Shown piece after piece: positions 25,889 to 34,008 of a stretch of 64,000 nucleotides of DNA. Source of the DNA: Achromobacter deleyi. Its GTDB lineage: Bacteria > Pseudomonadota > Gammaproteobacteria > Burkholderiales > Burkholderiaceae_B. Under the pieces are notes generated by a model. That model worked only from the letters and a program-made list of their open reading frames with translations, was not told where the DNA came from and searched no databases. Within the stretch, counting starts at the first letter, position 1. Every line of letters begins with the position of its first letter. Location of the stretch: contig NZ_CP065997.1 of the NCBI RefSeq assembly GCF_016127315.1, positions 6,014,001 through 6,078,000 on the forward strand, read 5' to 3'. The translations under genes and the position numbers were made by a program.

Positions 25889-27457
25889 TCAAGGCGCCTT
25901 GAGCGTGGTCAGCTCGGTCACGGGCGGCTGCAGGTTCAGCGCGCCCTTGAGCGCGTAGCCGTAATTGACGCGGTCGCCGTGCACCCACACCTGCTTCAGG
26001 CCGAACAGCGGCACCGCGCAGACGTCGCCATGGATCTTGGCTTGCGCCTCCTTCCACAAGGCCAGCTGGCGCGCCGGATCGGGTTCGACGCGGGCCTGGC
26101 GGATGGCGTCGTCGGCCACCGAGCAATGCGAGAAGTTCGACATGGCGGCCGGCGCGCCGATGGCCGCGGCCGAGTCGTAGAACTCGGTCAGGTAGGTATC
26201 GGCGTTGGGAAAGCGGGCCGCGCCGTAGAACACCAGGCCGCTCAGGTCCTGGCGGCTCTTGGCCTGGTAGGTGGCGTGGTCCACCACTTCCATGTTGAGC
26301 TTGATGCCGGCCTTGGCCAGTTGCGCCTGCACGATCTCCATGATGGGCTGCTGCGCCGAGATGTTGGAGACGATCGACTTGATCTCGATGCCATTCGGGA
26401 AGCCGGCCTCGGCCAGCAGCTTGCGGGCGCGTTCCGGGTCATAGGCGTAGCCGCCGGCGCCGCAGTCCTGGCCCAGGTAGCCGTTGGGCACCACCGAGCA
26501 GCCCTTTTCGGCCACGTCCTTGCCGGCGTAGCGCACGATCTCGTCGACGTTGATGGCGGCGGCGACCGCCTGGCGCACCTTGAGGTTGTCGAGCGGCTTG
26601 ATGTTGCGGTTCAGGTGCAGCGTGCGGAATTCGGCCGGCTCGAAGATGTCGACCTGCATGCCGCGCTTGGCCGAACGCTCGACCCAGCGCTGCTCGCGCT
26701 TGCCCTGCATCACGTCGATCTCGTTGGAGGTGAAGGCCAGTTCGCGCGCGCTGTCCGACGGGATCATCCGGTACATGATGCCGGCCAGCTTCGGCTTGCC
26801 GCGGAAGTAGGCGTCGTTGGCCACCAGCTTCACGTACTGCTGCGTGATGTGCTCGCCGAACGCGAACGGGCCGGTGCCCACGGGCGCGGCGCCGAACTTG
26901 TCGCCCAGCTTCTCGGCCGCCTTCTTGCTGACGATGTTGCCGCCGTGATAGTTCGACACGCGGCCCAGGAACGCGGCATCCGGATACTTGAGCGTGAAGC
27001 GCACGGTGTAGTCGTCGACCGCCTCGACCTTGTCGATGAGGGCGAAGGTGGCGGCAAAGCTCGACCGGTTGGGATCGGCCGCGCGCTGGATCGAATACAC
27101 CACGTCCTCGGCCTTGAGCTCGCCATAGCCGGCATGGAACTGCACGCCGTGGCGCAGGTGGAAGGTCCACGTCTTGCTGTCGGGCGAGGCCTCCCAGCGC
27201 TCGGCCAGGTCCGGCTCCAGCGCCTTGGGGTCGGCGCTGCCGGCCGGGAAGCGCACCAGCGCGTCGAACATCTGCGCGGCCACGCCCTTGTCGGCGGTGG
27301 AAGTGGCGCGATGCGGATCCAGCGTGGCGTTGTCGGCGGCGCCCGAGCTGATGCGCAGCATCGGCCGCTCCTGGGCGAAGGCCGGGGCGCCGAGCCCGGC
27401 GCTACAGGCCGCGAACAGCGCGGCGGCGAAGACGAAAGTGGTGGCAGGACGGTTCAT
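25889..27457 (-). CDS. ABC transporter periplasmic substrate-binding protein (family 5, DppA-like)
   Basis: A 522-residue family-5 solute-binding protein. Its Sec signal peptide (residues 1-28, ending APAFA) has AAGGGAA before the ATG at 27457. Typical stretches are LEPDLAERWEASPDSKTWTF, VVYSIQRAADPNRSSF, PVGTGPFAF, ARELAFTSNEIDVM and VRQAVAAAINVDEIVRYAGK. It is separated from the permease/ATPase operon by the LysR gene, but is the only binding protein nearby and is the obvious partner. LysR converges on it with a 33-bp gap. Separate transcription would allow the usual excess of binding protein. Confidence 0.92.
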   Translation of the reverse strand: MNRPATTFVFAAALFAACSAGLGAPAFAQERPMLRISSGAADNATLDPHRATSTADKGVAAQMFDALVRFPAGSADPKALEPDLAERWEASPDSKTWTFHLRHGVQFHAGYGELKAEDVVYSIQRAADPNRSSFAATFALIDKVEAVDDYTVRFTLKYPDAAFLGRVSNYHGGNIVSKKAAEKLGDKFGAAPVGTGPFAFGEHITQQYVKLVANDAYFRGKPKLAGIMYRMIPSDSARELAFTSNEIDVMQGKREQRWVERSAKRGMQVDIFEPAEFRTLHLNRNIKPLDNLKVRQAVAAAINVDEIVRYAGKDVAEKGCSVVPNGYLGQDCGAGGYAYDPERARKLLAEAGFPNGIEIKSIVSNISAQQPIMEIVQAQLAKAGIKLNMEVVDHATYQAKSRQDLSGLVFYGAARFPNADTYLTEFYDSAAAIGAPAAMSNFSHCSVADDAIRQARVEPDPARQLALWKEAQAKIHGDVCAVPLFGLKQVWVHGDRVNYGYALKGALNLQPPVTELTTLKAP

Positions 27458-27791
27458 GACTTCCCTTGTGTGCCGCGCGTCGGCGGCTTTGGTCATCTGC
27501 AGTCAGAGGTACGGCTTGCTGGCAGACTAGAAGCGGGAGAGCATGGCGTCAAAGTCCTTCAAGTCCTTGACCTATTCCCCAGGGTTATATCCTGGCCTTG
27601 CGCCGCCTCGCATGCCCGGGAACCGCAGGCGCGGCTAGTGGTTACTACTGATACCGGAAAAAACCGCGATTTCAGGGAAAACACCAACGCCCGATGGCGC
27701 CGCAAAGCCCCTTCGGCGAGGACGGTCTTGCTTGACGCTGGCTTGCCATGGACCGTATTCTTATTTGAACGATCATTCCATATAGCACGCC
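27458..27791. other. Intergenic region between the binding-protein gene and TetR
   Basis: No gene is visible in 334 bp. It holds a tandem 9-bp repeat (AAGTCCTTC at 27552-27560, AAGTCCTTG at 27561-27569) and a dyad CCAGG-GTTATAT-CCTGG (27579-27595). The dyad contains the GGTTAT word also seen in the LysR/oxidase gap. The TetR operator lies at the far end. Confidence 0.5.
27765..27780. promoter_or_regulatory. TetR operator at its own promoter
   Basis: TTGAACGATCATTCCA differs at two positions from the perfect palindrome TGGAACGATCGTTCCA at 28440-28455. It ends 11 bp before the TetR start codon, so autorepression is expected. Confidence 0.75.
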
Positions 27792-28373
27792 ATGCGTACC
27801 AAGGATTTCGAACCCGACGAGGTCGCCGACGCCGCCATGCAGGTGTTCTGGCGGCGCGGCTATGCCGCCACCTCCGTGCAGGACCTGGTGGACGGCACGG
27901 GGCTGGGCCGTGGCAGCCTCTACAACGCCTTCGGCAGCAAACAGGGCCTGTATGAAGCGGCGCTGCGGCGCTACCACGCGCTGACCGCCGCCAACCTCGA
28001 CCTGCTGGCCCGACCCGGCAACGCGCGCGAGCGCATCGGCCGTCTGCTGGACTTCATCGCCGACGACGAACTGCGCGAAGCCAGTCGGCGCGGCTGCCTG
28101 GTGGCCAATGCCTCGCTGGAAATGGCGGGGCAGGACGAAGTGGTGGCCGAACTGGTGCGGCGCAATTTCCAGCGGCTGGAGAAAGCGCTGGAGCAGATCC
28201 TGGCCGAGGGCCAGGCCAGCGGCGACATCGATGCCAACAAATCGCCGCGCGCGCTGGCCCGCTTCATCGTCACCACCATCCAGGGCCTGCGGGTGGTCGC
28301 CAAGGGCAGCAATGCCCGCGAGCGGCGCCAGTGGCTGGGCGACGTGATCTCGGTCGCATTGGGCACGATCTAG
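27792..28373 (+). CDS. TetR/AcrR family transcriptional regulator
   Basis: A 193-residue repressor. The N-terminal HTH spans about residues 10-55 (ATSVQDLVDGTGLGRGSLYN, AFGSKQGLYEAALRRY); the C-terminal ligand domain resembles the TetR_C_16/AcrR-like group that controls drug efflux, with the conserved RRGCLVANASLEMAG. It is followed by a terminator and an MFS efflux gene carrying a perfect copy of the same operator, so it should repress itself and that pump. Confidence 0.92.
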   Translation: MRTKDFEPDEVADAAMQVFWRRGYAATSVQDLVDGTGLGRGSLYNAFGSKQGLYEAALRRYHALTAANLDLLARPGNARERIGRLLDFIADDELREASRRGCLVANASLEMAGQDEVVAELVRRNFQRLEKALEQILAEGQASGDIDANKSPRALARFIVTTIQGLRVVAKGSNARERRQWLGDVISVALGTI

Positions 28374-28397
28374 CGGCCATGCCCTGCCTTTTCCCAA

Positions 28398-28429
28398 CGC
28401 CGCCTGGACCTCCCGGCGCCTTTTTTTTT
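28398..28429 (+). terminator. Terminator between TetR and MFS genes
   Basis: A short stem CGCCG (28398-28402) / CGGCG (28414-28418) with an 11-base loop is followed by CC and nine Ts (28421-28429). It separates the TetR transcript from the MFS promoter and operator. Confidence 0.6.
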
Positions 28430-28439
28430 CGACTTTTTC

Positions 28440-28455
28440 TGGAACGATCGTTCCA
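28440..28455. promoter_or_regulatory. Perfect TetR operator upstream of MFS gene
   Basis: TGGAACGATCGTTCCA, an exact 16-bp palindrome, ends 24 bp before the MFS start codon. It is the stronger of two matching sites for the adjacent TetR protein. Confidence 0.8.
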
Positions 28456-28479
28456 ATTTATGTTCAATCGGAGTTCCGC

Positions 28480-29688
28480 ATGAGTTTCACCCCTCCCCTG
28501 CCTGCCGGCGCCCGTTCCCACGACAGCGCCGACGGCTTGCCGCTGGGCAAGCTGCTGGCCCTGGCGCTGGCCGGTTTCATCACCATCATGACCGAGACCG
28601 TGCCCGCCGGCCTGCTGCCGCAGATCGGCCAGGGCCTGGGCGTCTCCGAGGCCCTGGCCGGGCAGCTGGTGACCCTGTTCGCGGCCGGCTCGGTGCTGGC
28701 GGCGATTCCCATCATCGCCGCCACCCGCAGCTGGAACCGCCGGCCCCTGCTGCTGCTGGCGATCGCCTGCCTGTGCGTTTTCAATGTGGTCACCGCGCTG
28801 TCGACCCACTACGCGCTGACCCTGGCGGCGCGCTTCGTCGGCGGCATGGCGGCCGGCCTGCTGTGGGGACTGCTGGCCGGCTATGCGCGCCGCATGGTGG
28901 CGTCGCGCCAGCAGGGCCGCGCCCTGGCGGTGGTGGGCGCGGGCCAGCCGCTGGCCCTGTGCATCGGCGTGCCCGCCGGCGCCTGGCTCGGCAGCCTGAT
29001 GGACTGGCGCGGCGTGTTCTGGCTGATGGCCGCCGTATCGCTGACGCTGGTCATCTGGGTGCGCATGGCCGTGCCCGACTTCGCCGGCCAGGCCGCGCGC
29101 CAGCGCCAGCCGATCGCGCGCACCTTCCTGCTGCCGGGCATCCGCCCGATCCTGTTCGTGCTGTTCACCTGGATCCTGGCGCACAACGTGCTCTACACCT
29201 ACATCGCGCCCTATCTGATCCACCTGGGCAAGCCGGCCTCGGTCGATCTGGTGTTGCTGGTATTCGGCGCCAGCGCGGTGGTCGGCCTGTGGCTGACCGG
29301 CATACTCGTGGACCAGCGCCTGCGCCTGCTGACACTTCTTTCACTGGCGCTGTTCGCGCTGACCGCCTGCGCACTGGGCCTGGCGGGCGGCAACCCGGCG
29401 GTGCTGTTGGCAGGCGTGGCGCTGTGGGGCCTGAGCTTCGGCGGCGCGCCGACGCTGTTGCAGACCGCCCTGGCCGACACCGCCGGCGAGCATGCCGACG
29501 TGGCGCAGTCGATGCTGGTGACGATCTTCAACCTCGGCATCGCCTGCGGCGGCATGCTCGGCGGCGCCCTGCTGGACACGGCCGGCGCCGGCTCCTTTGC
29601 CTGGACGGTGGCCGCGCTGGCCGCGATCGCGCTGCTGGCCGCATGGCGGGCGCGCGGGCACGGCTTTCGCCCCGGTCATCGGCCGTAG
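28480..29688 (+). CDS. MFS efflux transporter (DHA1-like)
   Basis: A 402-residue, 12-helix transporter. The first helix carries ALAGFITIMTETVPAGLLPQ, the TE(T/M)xPxGLL signature of the AraJ/YdhP-type DHA1 branch; helix 4-5 motifs include RFVGGMAAGLLWGLLAGYAR and GQPLALCIGVPAGAWLGS (the antiporter motif C region). Regulation by the preceding TetR repressor through 28440-28455 is strongly suggested, and export of a toxic ligand of that repressor is the likely job. Its last 13 bases overlap the convergent second MFS gene. Confidence 0.92.
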   Translation: MSFTPPLPAGARSHDSADGLPLGKLLALALAGFITIMTETVPAGLLPQIGQGLGVSEALAGQLVTLFAAGSVLAAIPIIAATRSWNRRPLLLLAIACLCVFNVVTALSTHYALTLAARFVGGMAAGLLWGLLAGYARRMVASRQQGRALAVVGAGQPLALCIGVPAGAWLGSLMDWRGVFWLMAAVSLTLVIWVRMAVPDFAGQAARQRQPIARTFLLPGIRPILFVLFTWILAHNVLYTYIAPYLIHLGKPASVDLVLLVFGASAVVGLWLTGILVDQRLRLLTLLSLALFALTACALGLAGGNPAVLLAGVALWGLSFGGAPTLLQTALADTAGEHADVAQSMLVTIFNLGIACGGMLGGALLDTAGAGSFAWTVAALAAIALLAAWRARGHGFRPGHRP

Positions 29689-30863
29689 CGTCCGGCCAGC
29701 GCCGCCAGCGCCGCGAGCATGCAGGCCGCGGCCGCCAGCAGCGTAGCGGGCAGGCCCCAGTGATCGACGCTGGCGCCGCCCGCCAGCGCCCCCAGCGCGA
29801 TGGCCAGGTTGAACACGCCGACGAACAGCGACGTCGCCGCTTCGACCGCGCCGCGCGCGGCCTGCATCACCCAGGTCTGCAGCGCGACCGACACGCCGCC
29901 GTACGACAGCCCCCACAGCAACAGCAAGGCCCCGGCGGCGCCGCGCAGGTCGCCCAGCCAGGGCAGCAGCGCCAGGGTCGCCAACAGGCCCGACACGATC
30001 GCCAGCAACGTCACGCGCAGGCGCCGCGCCGCCGCGCCGCCCGCCAGGAAATTGCCGGCGATGCCGGCCACGCCGTAGGCGAACAGCAGCGGGCCGATCC
30101 AGTCGGCCGCGAACCCCGCCATCGTCTGCAACACGGGCCGCACGAAGGTATAGGCCATGAAATGCCCCGCCACCAGGAACAGGGTGATGAACAGCCCGCG
30201 CCGCAGCCCCGGATTGCGCCACTGATCCGCCAGCTGGCGCGCCGTGACCGACTGCGCCACCGGCAACGGCGGCAAGGCCAGCGCGGCCAACAACAGCACC
30301 GCCGCGCTCAGCGCCGCCATCGCGCCAAACGCGCTGCGCCAGCCCGCCAGATTGCCGATCAGCGCGCCCAGCGGCACCCCCAGCACCGAGGCCACCGCCA
30401 CGCCGCCGAAGATGACGGCGGTGGCCAGGCCGATCGACGCGGCGGGCACCAGCCGGCCCGCCAGGCCGCCGGCCACCGCCCAGATGCCGCCGATGCAGAC
30501 GCCGACCAGCACCCGCGCGGCCAGGAACGCCGCCATGCCCGGCGCCAGCGCGCTGCCCAGGTTGGCAAGGGCCAGCAACAACAGCAGGCCGCACAGGATG
30601 CGGCGCCGGTCGATGCCGCGCGCGCCGATCACCACCAGCGGCGCGCACAGCGCGGCCAGCAGGCCCGGCACCACCATCAGCCAGCCGACGCGGCCCACCG
30701 ACACGTCCAGGCTGGCGGCGATGGGCACCAGCAGCCCCACCGGCAACATCTCGGTGGTGACGACGCAGAACGTCGCCATGCCGGCCGCCAGCACGCCGGC
30801 CCAGGCGGCGCGGGGCGATTCGCCGCGCGCGGCGGCCGGATTGAGGGAAATACCACGGGTCAT
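29676..30863 (-). CDS. MFS transporter (DHA1-like), second copy
   Basis: A 395-residue transporter of the same branch as its convergent neighbour: FCVVTTEMLPVGLLVPIAAS in helix 1, RVLVGVCIGGIWAVAGGLAG in helix 4, then GVPLGALIGNLAGWRSAFGA. The ATG at 30863 has GAGAGG upstream; an open extension to 31013 lacks these features. It diverges from a LysR gene that probably controls it. Two related pumps facing each other, each with its own class of regulator, suggest an old duplication or co-selection for efflux. Confidence 0.9.
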   Translation of the reverse strand: MTRGISLNPAAARGESPRAAWAGVLAAGMATFCVVTTEMLPVGLLVPIAASLDVSVGRVGWLMVVPGLLAALCAPLVVIGARGIDRRRILCGLLLLLALANLGSALAPGMAAFLAARVLVGVCIGGIWAVAGGLAGRLVPAASIGLATAVIFGGVAVASVLGVPLGALIGNLAGWRSAFGAMAALSAAVLLLAALALPPLPVAQSVTARQLADQWRNPGLRRGLFITLFLVAGHFMAYTFVRPVLQTMAGFAADWIGPLLFAYGVAGIAGNFLAGGAAARRLRVTLLAIVSGLLATLALLPWLGDLRGAAGALLLLWGLSYGGVSVALQTWVMQAARGAVEAATSLFVGVFNLAIALGALAGGASVDHWGLPATLLAAAACMLAALAALAGRYGR

Positions 30864-31050
30864 CGAAAGCCTCTCGCCAAACAGGAACCAGAAAAAACGC
30901 CGGACGGGCGCTCGCGCCAGGCCGCCCGGCGACGCTGGCCAGGCCAGTCTACTGATTCCATTTCGCTGATAAAGTAGGCCTTCAACGAAACAAAAGGGAC
31001 GAATCGTCGCCAATCAGGCGCAGGGTTCCACCCGCTTCTGGAGCCGTTCC

Positions 31051-31980
31051 ATGACGCCGCCCTCCGCTGCCACCGGCATCGACCACATCGGCGACGTGAT
31101 CGCCTTCATCCGCGTCGCCGACGCCCAGAGCTTCACGCTGGCCTCGGAGCGCCTGAGGCTGTCGCGCTCGGCCATCGGCAAGTGCATCGCCCGGCTCGAA
31201 CAGGGCCTGGGCGCGCGGCTGCTGCATCGCAGTACCCGCAGCGTCAGCCTGAGCGACGAAGGCCGGCTGTTCTACGAACACGCGCAGCGCATCGTGGCCG
31301 AGGTCGACAACGCCACCAGCGTCATGGCCAGCCGCCAGGAGGCGCCGCGCGGCCGCCTGCGCATCGACCTGCCGGTGGCGCTGGGCCGCCTGCACATCCT
31401 GCCGCTGCTGGCCGACTACCTGCGGCAGTGGCCCGAGGTCGAGGCCGACGTCAGCTTCTCGGATGAATACGCCGACCTGGTGCGCGACGGCATCGACGTC
31501 GCCATCCGCATCGGCGGCGAGGCCGACAGCCGCCTGGTGCGGCGCGTGCTGGCGCCGCACCGGCTCATCACCTGCGCCGCGCCCGCCTATCTGGACCGTC
31601 ACGGCGCCCCCGCCTCGCCCGACGACCTGGCGCGCCACCAGACGCTGGCCTTCAGCCACCAGGGCGCGCCGGTGCCGTGGCGCTATGCCGGCCAGGGCCA
31701 GGAACGCCACATCGCCGTCGCCGGCCGCCTGCGCCTGGGCCATACCGAAGCGCTGCGCGACGCCGCGCTGGCCGGCATGGGCATCGTGCAACTGGGCGCC
31801 TTCCTGGTGGGCGACGACCTGCGGCACGGCCGCCTGGTGCCGCTGCTCGAGGCCTACGCCCCGCCCGGCGCGCCAGTGTGCGCCGTGTATCCGCACCGCC
31901 GCCACCTGGCGCCCAAGGTGCGCCACCTGATCGACGGCATCGCCGCGCGCTGGGCCGCCGCGCCGCCTTGGGGCGCGTAG
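31051..31980 (+). CDS. LysR family transcriptional regulator
   Basis: A 309-residue LysR protein with HTH SFTLASERLRLSRSAIGKCI, the following ARLEQGLGARLLHRSTRSVS, and a substrate domain of the CrgA-like group starting RLRIDLPVALGRLHILPLLA. It diverges from the MFS gene across 187 bp that contains an 11-bp palindrome GACGAATCGTC (30998-31008), and is the probable regulator of that pump. The next gene (N-formylglutamate deformylase) starts 154 bp downstream in the same direction and seems functionally separate. Confidence 0.9.
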   Translation: MTPPSAATGIDHIGDVIAFIRVADAQSFTLASERLRLSRSAIGKCIARLEQGLGARLLHRSTRSVSLSDEGRLFYEHAQRIVAEVDNATSVMASRQEAPRGRLRIDLPVALGRLHILPLLADYLRQWPEVEADVSFSDEYADLVRDGIDVAIRIGGEADSRLVRRVLAPHRLITCAAPAYLDRHGAPASPDDLARHQTLAFSHQGAPVPWRYAGQGQERHIAVAGRLRLGHTEALRDAALAGMGIVQLGAFLVGDDLRHGRLVPLLEAYAPPGAPVCAVYPHRRHLAPKVRHLIDGIAARWAAAPPWGA

Positions 31981-32134
31981 GGATCAGCCCAAATTGAATC
32001 AGCTATGATGATGATCAGTATCGTTTATTGCGATGCAAATGCCCGTGTCCCGCAGCCTGCCTAGCATAGCGCGGCACCCGGCGCGGCCGTCCGCCGCGCC
32101 TGCCTGACCCGCATCACCCATCCCGGAGTTTTTC

Positions 32135-32935
32135 TTGAGCGCCATCTACCACTTCAGCCGCGGCACCGCGCCGCTGCTGATATCCATCCCCCACCTCGGC
32201 AGCCAGATCCCCGACGCCCAGCGCGCCCGGATGACGACCGCCGGCCAGCAGTCCGGGGACACCGACTGGCACCTGGACACGCTGTACCAGTTCGCCGACG
32301 CGCTGGGCGCGTCCGTGCTCGGCGCCCGCTATTCGCGCTACGTGGTCGACCTGAACCGCTCGCCCGACGACGAAAGCCTGTATCCCGGCCAGACCAAGAC
32401 CGGCCTGTGCCCGGCCCACACCTTCCGCGGCGAGCCGCTCTACCTGAACAGCGCGGCGCTCACCGACGACGAGCGCGCCCACCGGCTGCATACCTACTGG
32501 CAGCCCTATCACGACAAGCTGCGCGAGGAGCTCGACCGCATCCGCGCCGAGCACGGCACGGTGTTGCTGTGGGAAGCGCACTCGATCGCCAGCGTGCTGC
32601 CGCGCCTGTTCGAAGGCAAGCTGCCGGACCTGAACATCGGTACCGCCGACGGCGCCAGCTGCGCGCCCGACATCCTGGAGGCCCTCGCCGAGCGCCTGCC
32701 CGACTGCGGCTACTCCACGGCCGTCAACGGCCGCTTCAAGGGCGGCTACATCACGCGCCACTATGGCTCGCCGGCCGATGACATCCACGCGGTGCAGCTG
32801 GAAATGTGCCAGTCCACCTACATGGACGAGACCTACCCCTACGGCTACCAGGCCAACGCCGCCGCCAAGGTCATTCCCGTGGTGGAAGGCATGGTGCGCG
32901 CCGCGCTGGCGCAGACGCTGGCCCGCAAGCGCTGA
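32135..32935 (+). CDS. hutG: N-formylglutamate deformylase
   Basis: A 266-residue N-formylglutamate amidohydrolase, which releases formate and glutamate at the end of the five-step histidine utilisation route. Family landmarks: LLISIPHLGSQIPDAQRARM (zinc His), DTDWHLDTLYQFADALGASV, YVVDLNRSPDDESLYPGQTK, WEAHSIASVLPRLFEGKLPD, and NGRFKGGYITRHYGSPADDI. It begins with TTG at 32135, with GGAG 7 bases upstream; no ATG option is convincing. Unusually, no other hut gene is nearby; a LysR gene follows 25 bp later and is probably cotranscribed. Confidence 0.92.
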   Translation: MSAIYHFSRGTAPLLISIPHLGSQIPDAQRARMTTAGQQSGDTDWHLDTLYQFADALGASVLGARYSRYVVDLNRSPDDESLYPGQTKTGLCPAHTFRGEPLYLNSAALTDDERAHRLHTYWQPYHDKLREELDRIRAEHGTVLLWEAHSIASVLPRLFEGKLPDLNIGTADGASCAPDILEALAERLPDCGYSTAVNGRFKGGYITRHYGSPADDIHAVQLEMCQSTYMDETYPYGYQANAAAKVIPVVEGMVRAALAQTLARKR

Positions 32936-32960
32936 TCCCGCGCCCGCCCCGACCGCGCCG

Positions 32961-33974
32961 ATGAACCGCCTGCCCTACCGCGACGCGGACCCCTACCCGG
33001 ACTGGAGCCTGCTGCTGGCCTGGGTGGCGGTGGTGCAGGCGGCATCGGTGTCCGGCGCGGCCCGCCTGCTGGGCCTGTCGCAGGCCGCGGTATCGCAACG
33101 CATCAAGCAGCTCGAGGCCGCGCTGTCCACCGAACTGCTGGACCGCAGCACGCGCCCAGCGCGCCCCACGCCTGCCGGCGACCTGCTGTTCGAGCATGCC
33201 TCGCGACTGCTGGCGCAAGCCGGCGACATGACCGAAAGCGTGCGCAACCTGAGCCGCGCGCGGCGCAACATCGTGCGCTTCGGCTGCGTCGACTCGTTCG
33301 CCGGCACGCTCGGCCCGACCCTGATCCACGGCCTGTCCGGCGCTTCGCGCCAGATCCGGCTGTGGTCCGGCATCACGCCGGTGCTGGACAGGCAACTGGA
33401 AGAGCGCCAACTGGACCTGGTGATCAGCACCAGCGCCACCGCCGATCCGCCGGCCATCCGCAAGCTCGGCCTGTTCAGCGAGCCCTACCTGCTGGTGCTG
33501 CCGCGCGCCATGGCGCCGGACGACGTCGGTTCACTGGCGCAGCTGGGGCGCCGCAGCCAGTTCATCCGCTACAGCGCGCGCTCGCACATCGGCGCCGCCA
33601 TCGACCGGCTGCTGGAATCGCGCGGCGTCTTCGTCGAACGCAGCTTCGAATTCGACAACACCGATCCGCTGCTCAGCCTGGTCACGGCGGGCCTGGGCTT
33701 TGCCATCAGCACGCCGTTGTGCATCTGGCAGTCGCGCCATTTCATCGGCCAGCTGCGGGTGTTGCCGCTGGCGCCCTATCTGGACAAGACCCGCGCCGAC
33801 GACCCCGACCTGGCGCGCGCGTTCTATCTGGCGGCGCGGCCGCAGGAAGCCGGCAAGCTGCCGGCCGAGGCCCGCAACGTGATCCTGGTGGCCGTCGAAC
33901 AGCTGATGCAGCACGACATCGCGCCGGCGCTGGACTTGCCACACGCCTCGCTCTGGCGCAACCTGCGGCGCTGA
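32961..33974 (+). CDS. LysR family transcriptional regulator
   Basis: A 337-residue LysR protein with HTH SVSGAARLLGLSQAAVSQRI followed by KQLEAALSTELLDRSTRPAR. The N-terminus is about 15 residues longer than usual before the HTH. The substrate domain begins NIVRFGCVDSFAGTLGPTLI. It follows hutG by 25 bp, so the two are likely one transcript, and converges on the FAD oxidoreductase gene with a 34-bp gap. It may sense a compound in histidine or amino-acid breakdown; this rests on context only. Confidence 0.88.
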   Translation: MNRLPYRDADPYPDWSLLLAWVAVVQAASVSGAARLLGLSQAAVSQRIKQLEAALSTELLDRSTRPARPTPAGDLLFEHASRLLAQAGDMTESVRNLSRARRNIVRFGCVDSFAGTLGPTLIHGLSGASRQIRLWSGITPVLDRQLEERQLDLVISTSATADPPAIRKLGLFSEPYLLVLPRAMAPDDVGSLAQLGRRSQFIRYSARSHIGAAIDRLLESRGVFVERSFEFDNTDPLLSLVTAGLGFAISTPLCIWQSRHFIGQLRVLPLAPYLDKTRADDPDLARAFYLAARPQEAGKLPAEARNVILVAVEQLMQHDIAPALDLPHASLWRNLRR

Positions 33975-34008
33975 CGCCCGCCGCCGCCCCGGTGGCGCCA
34001 TGCCGGCA

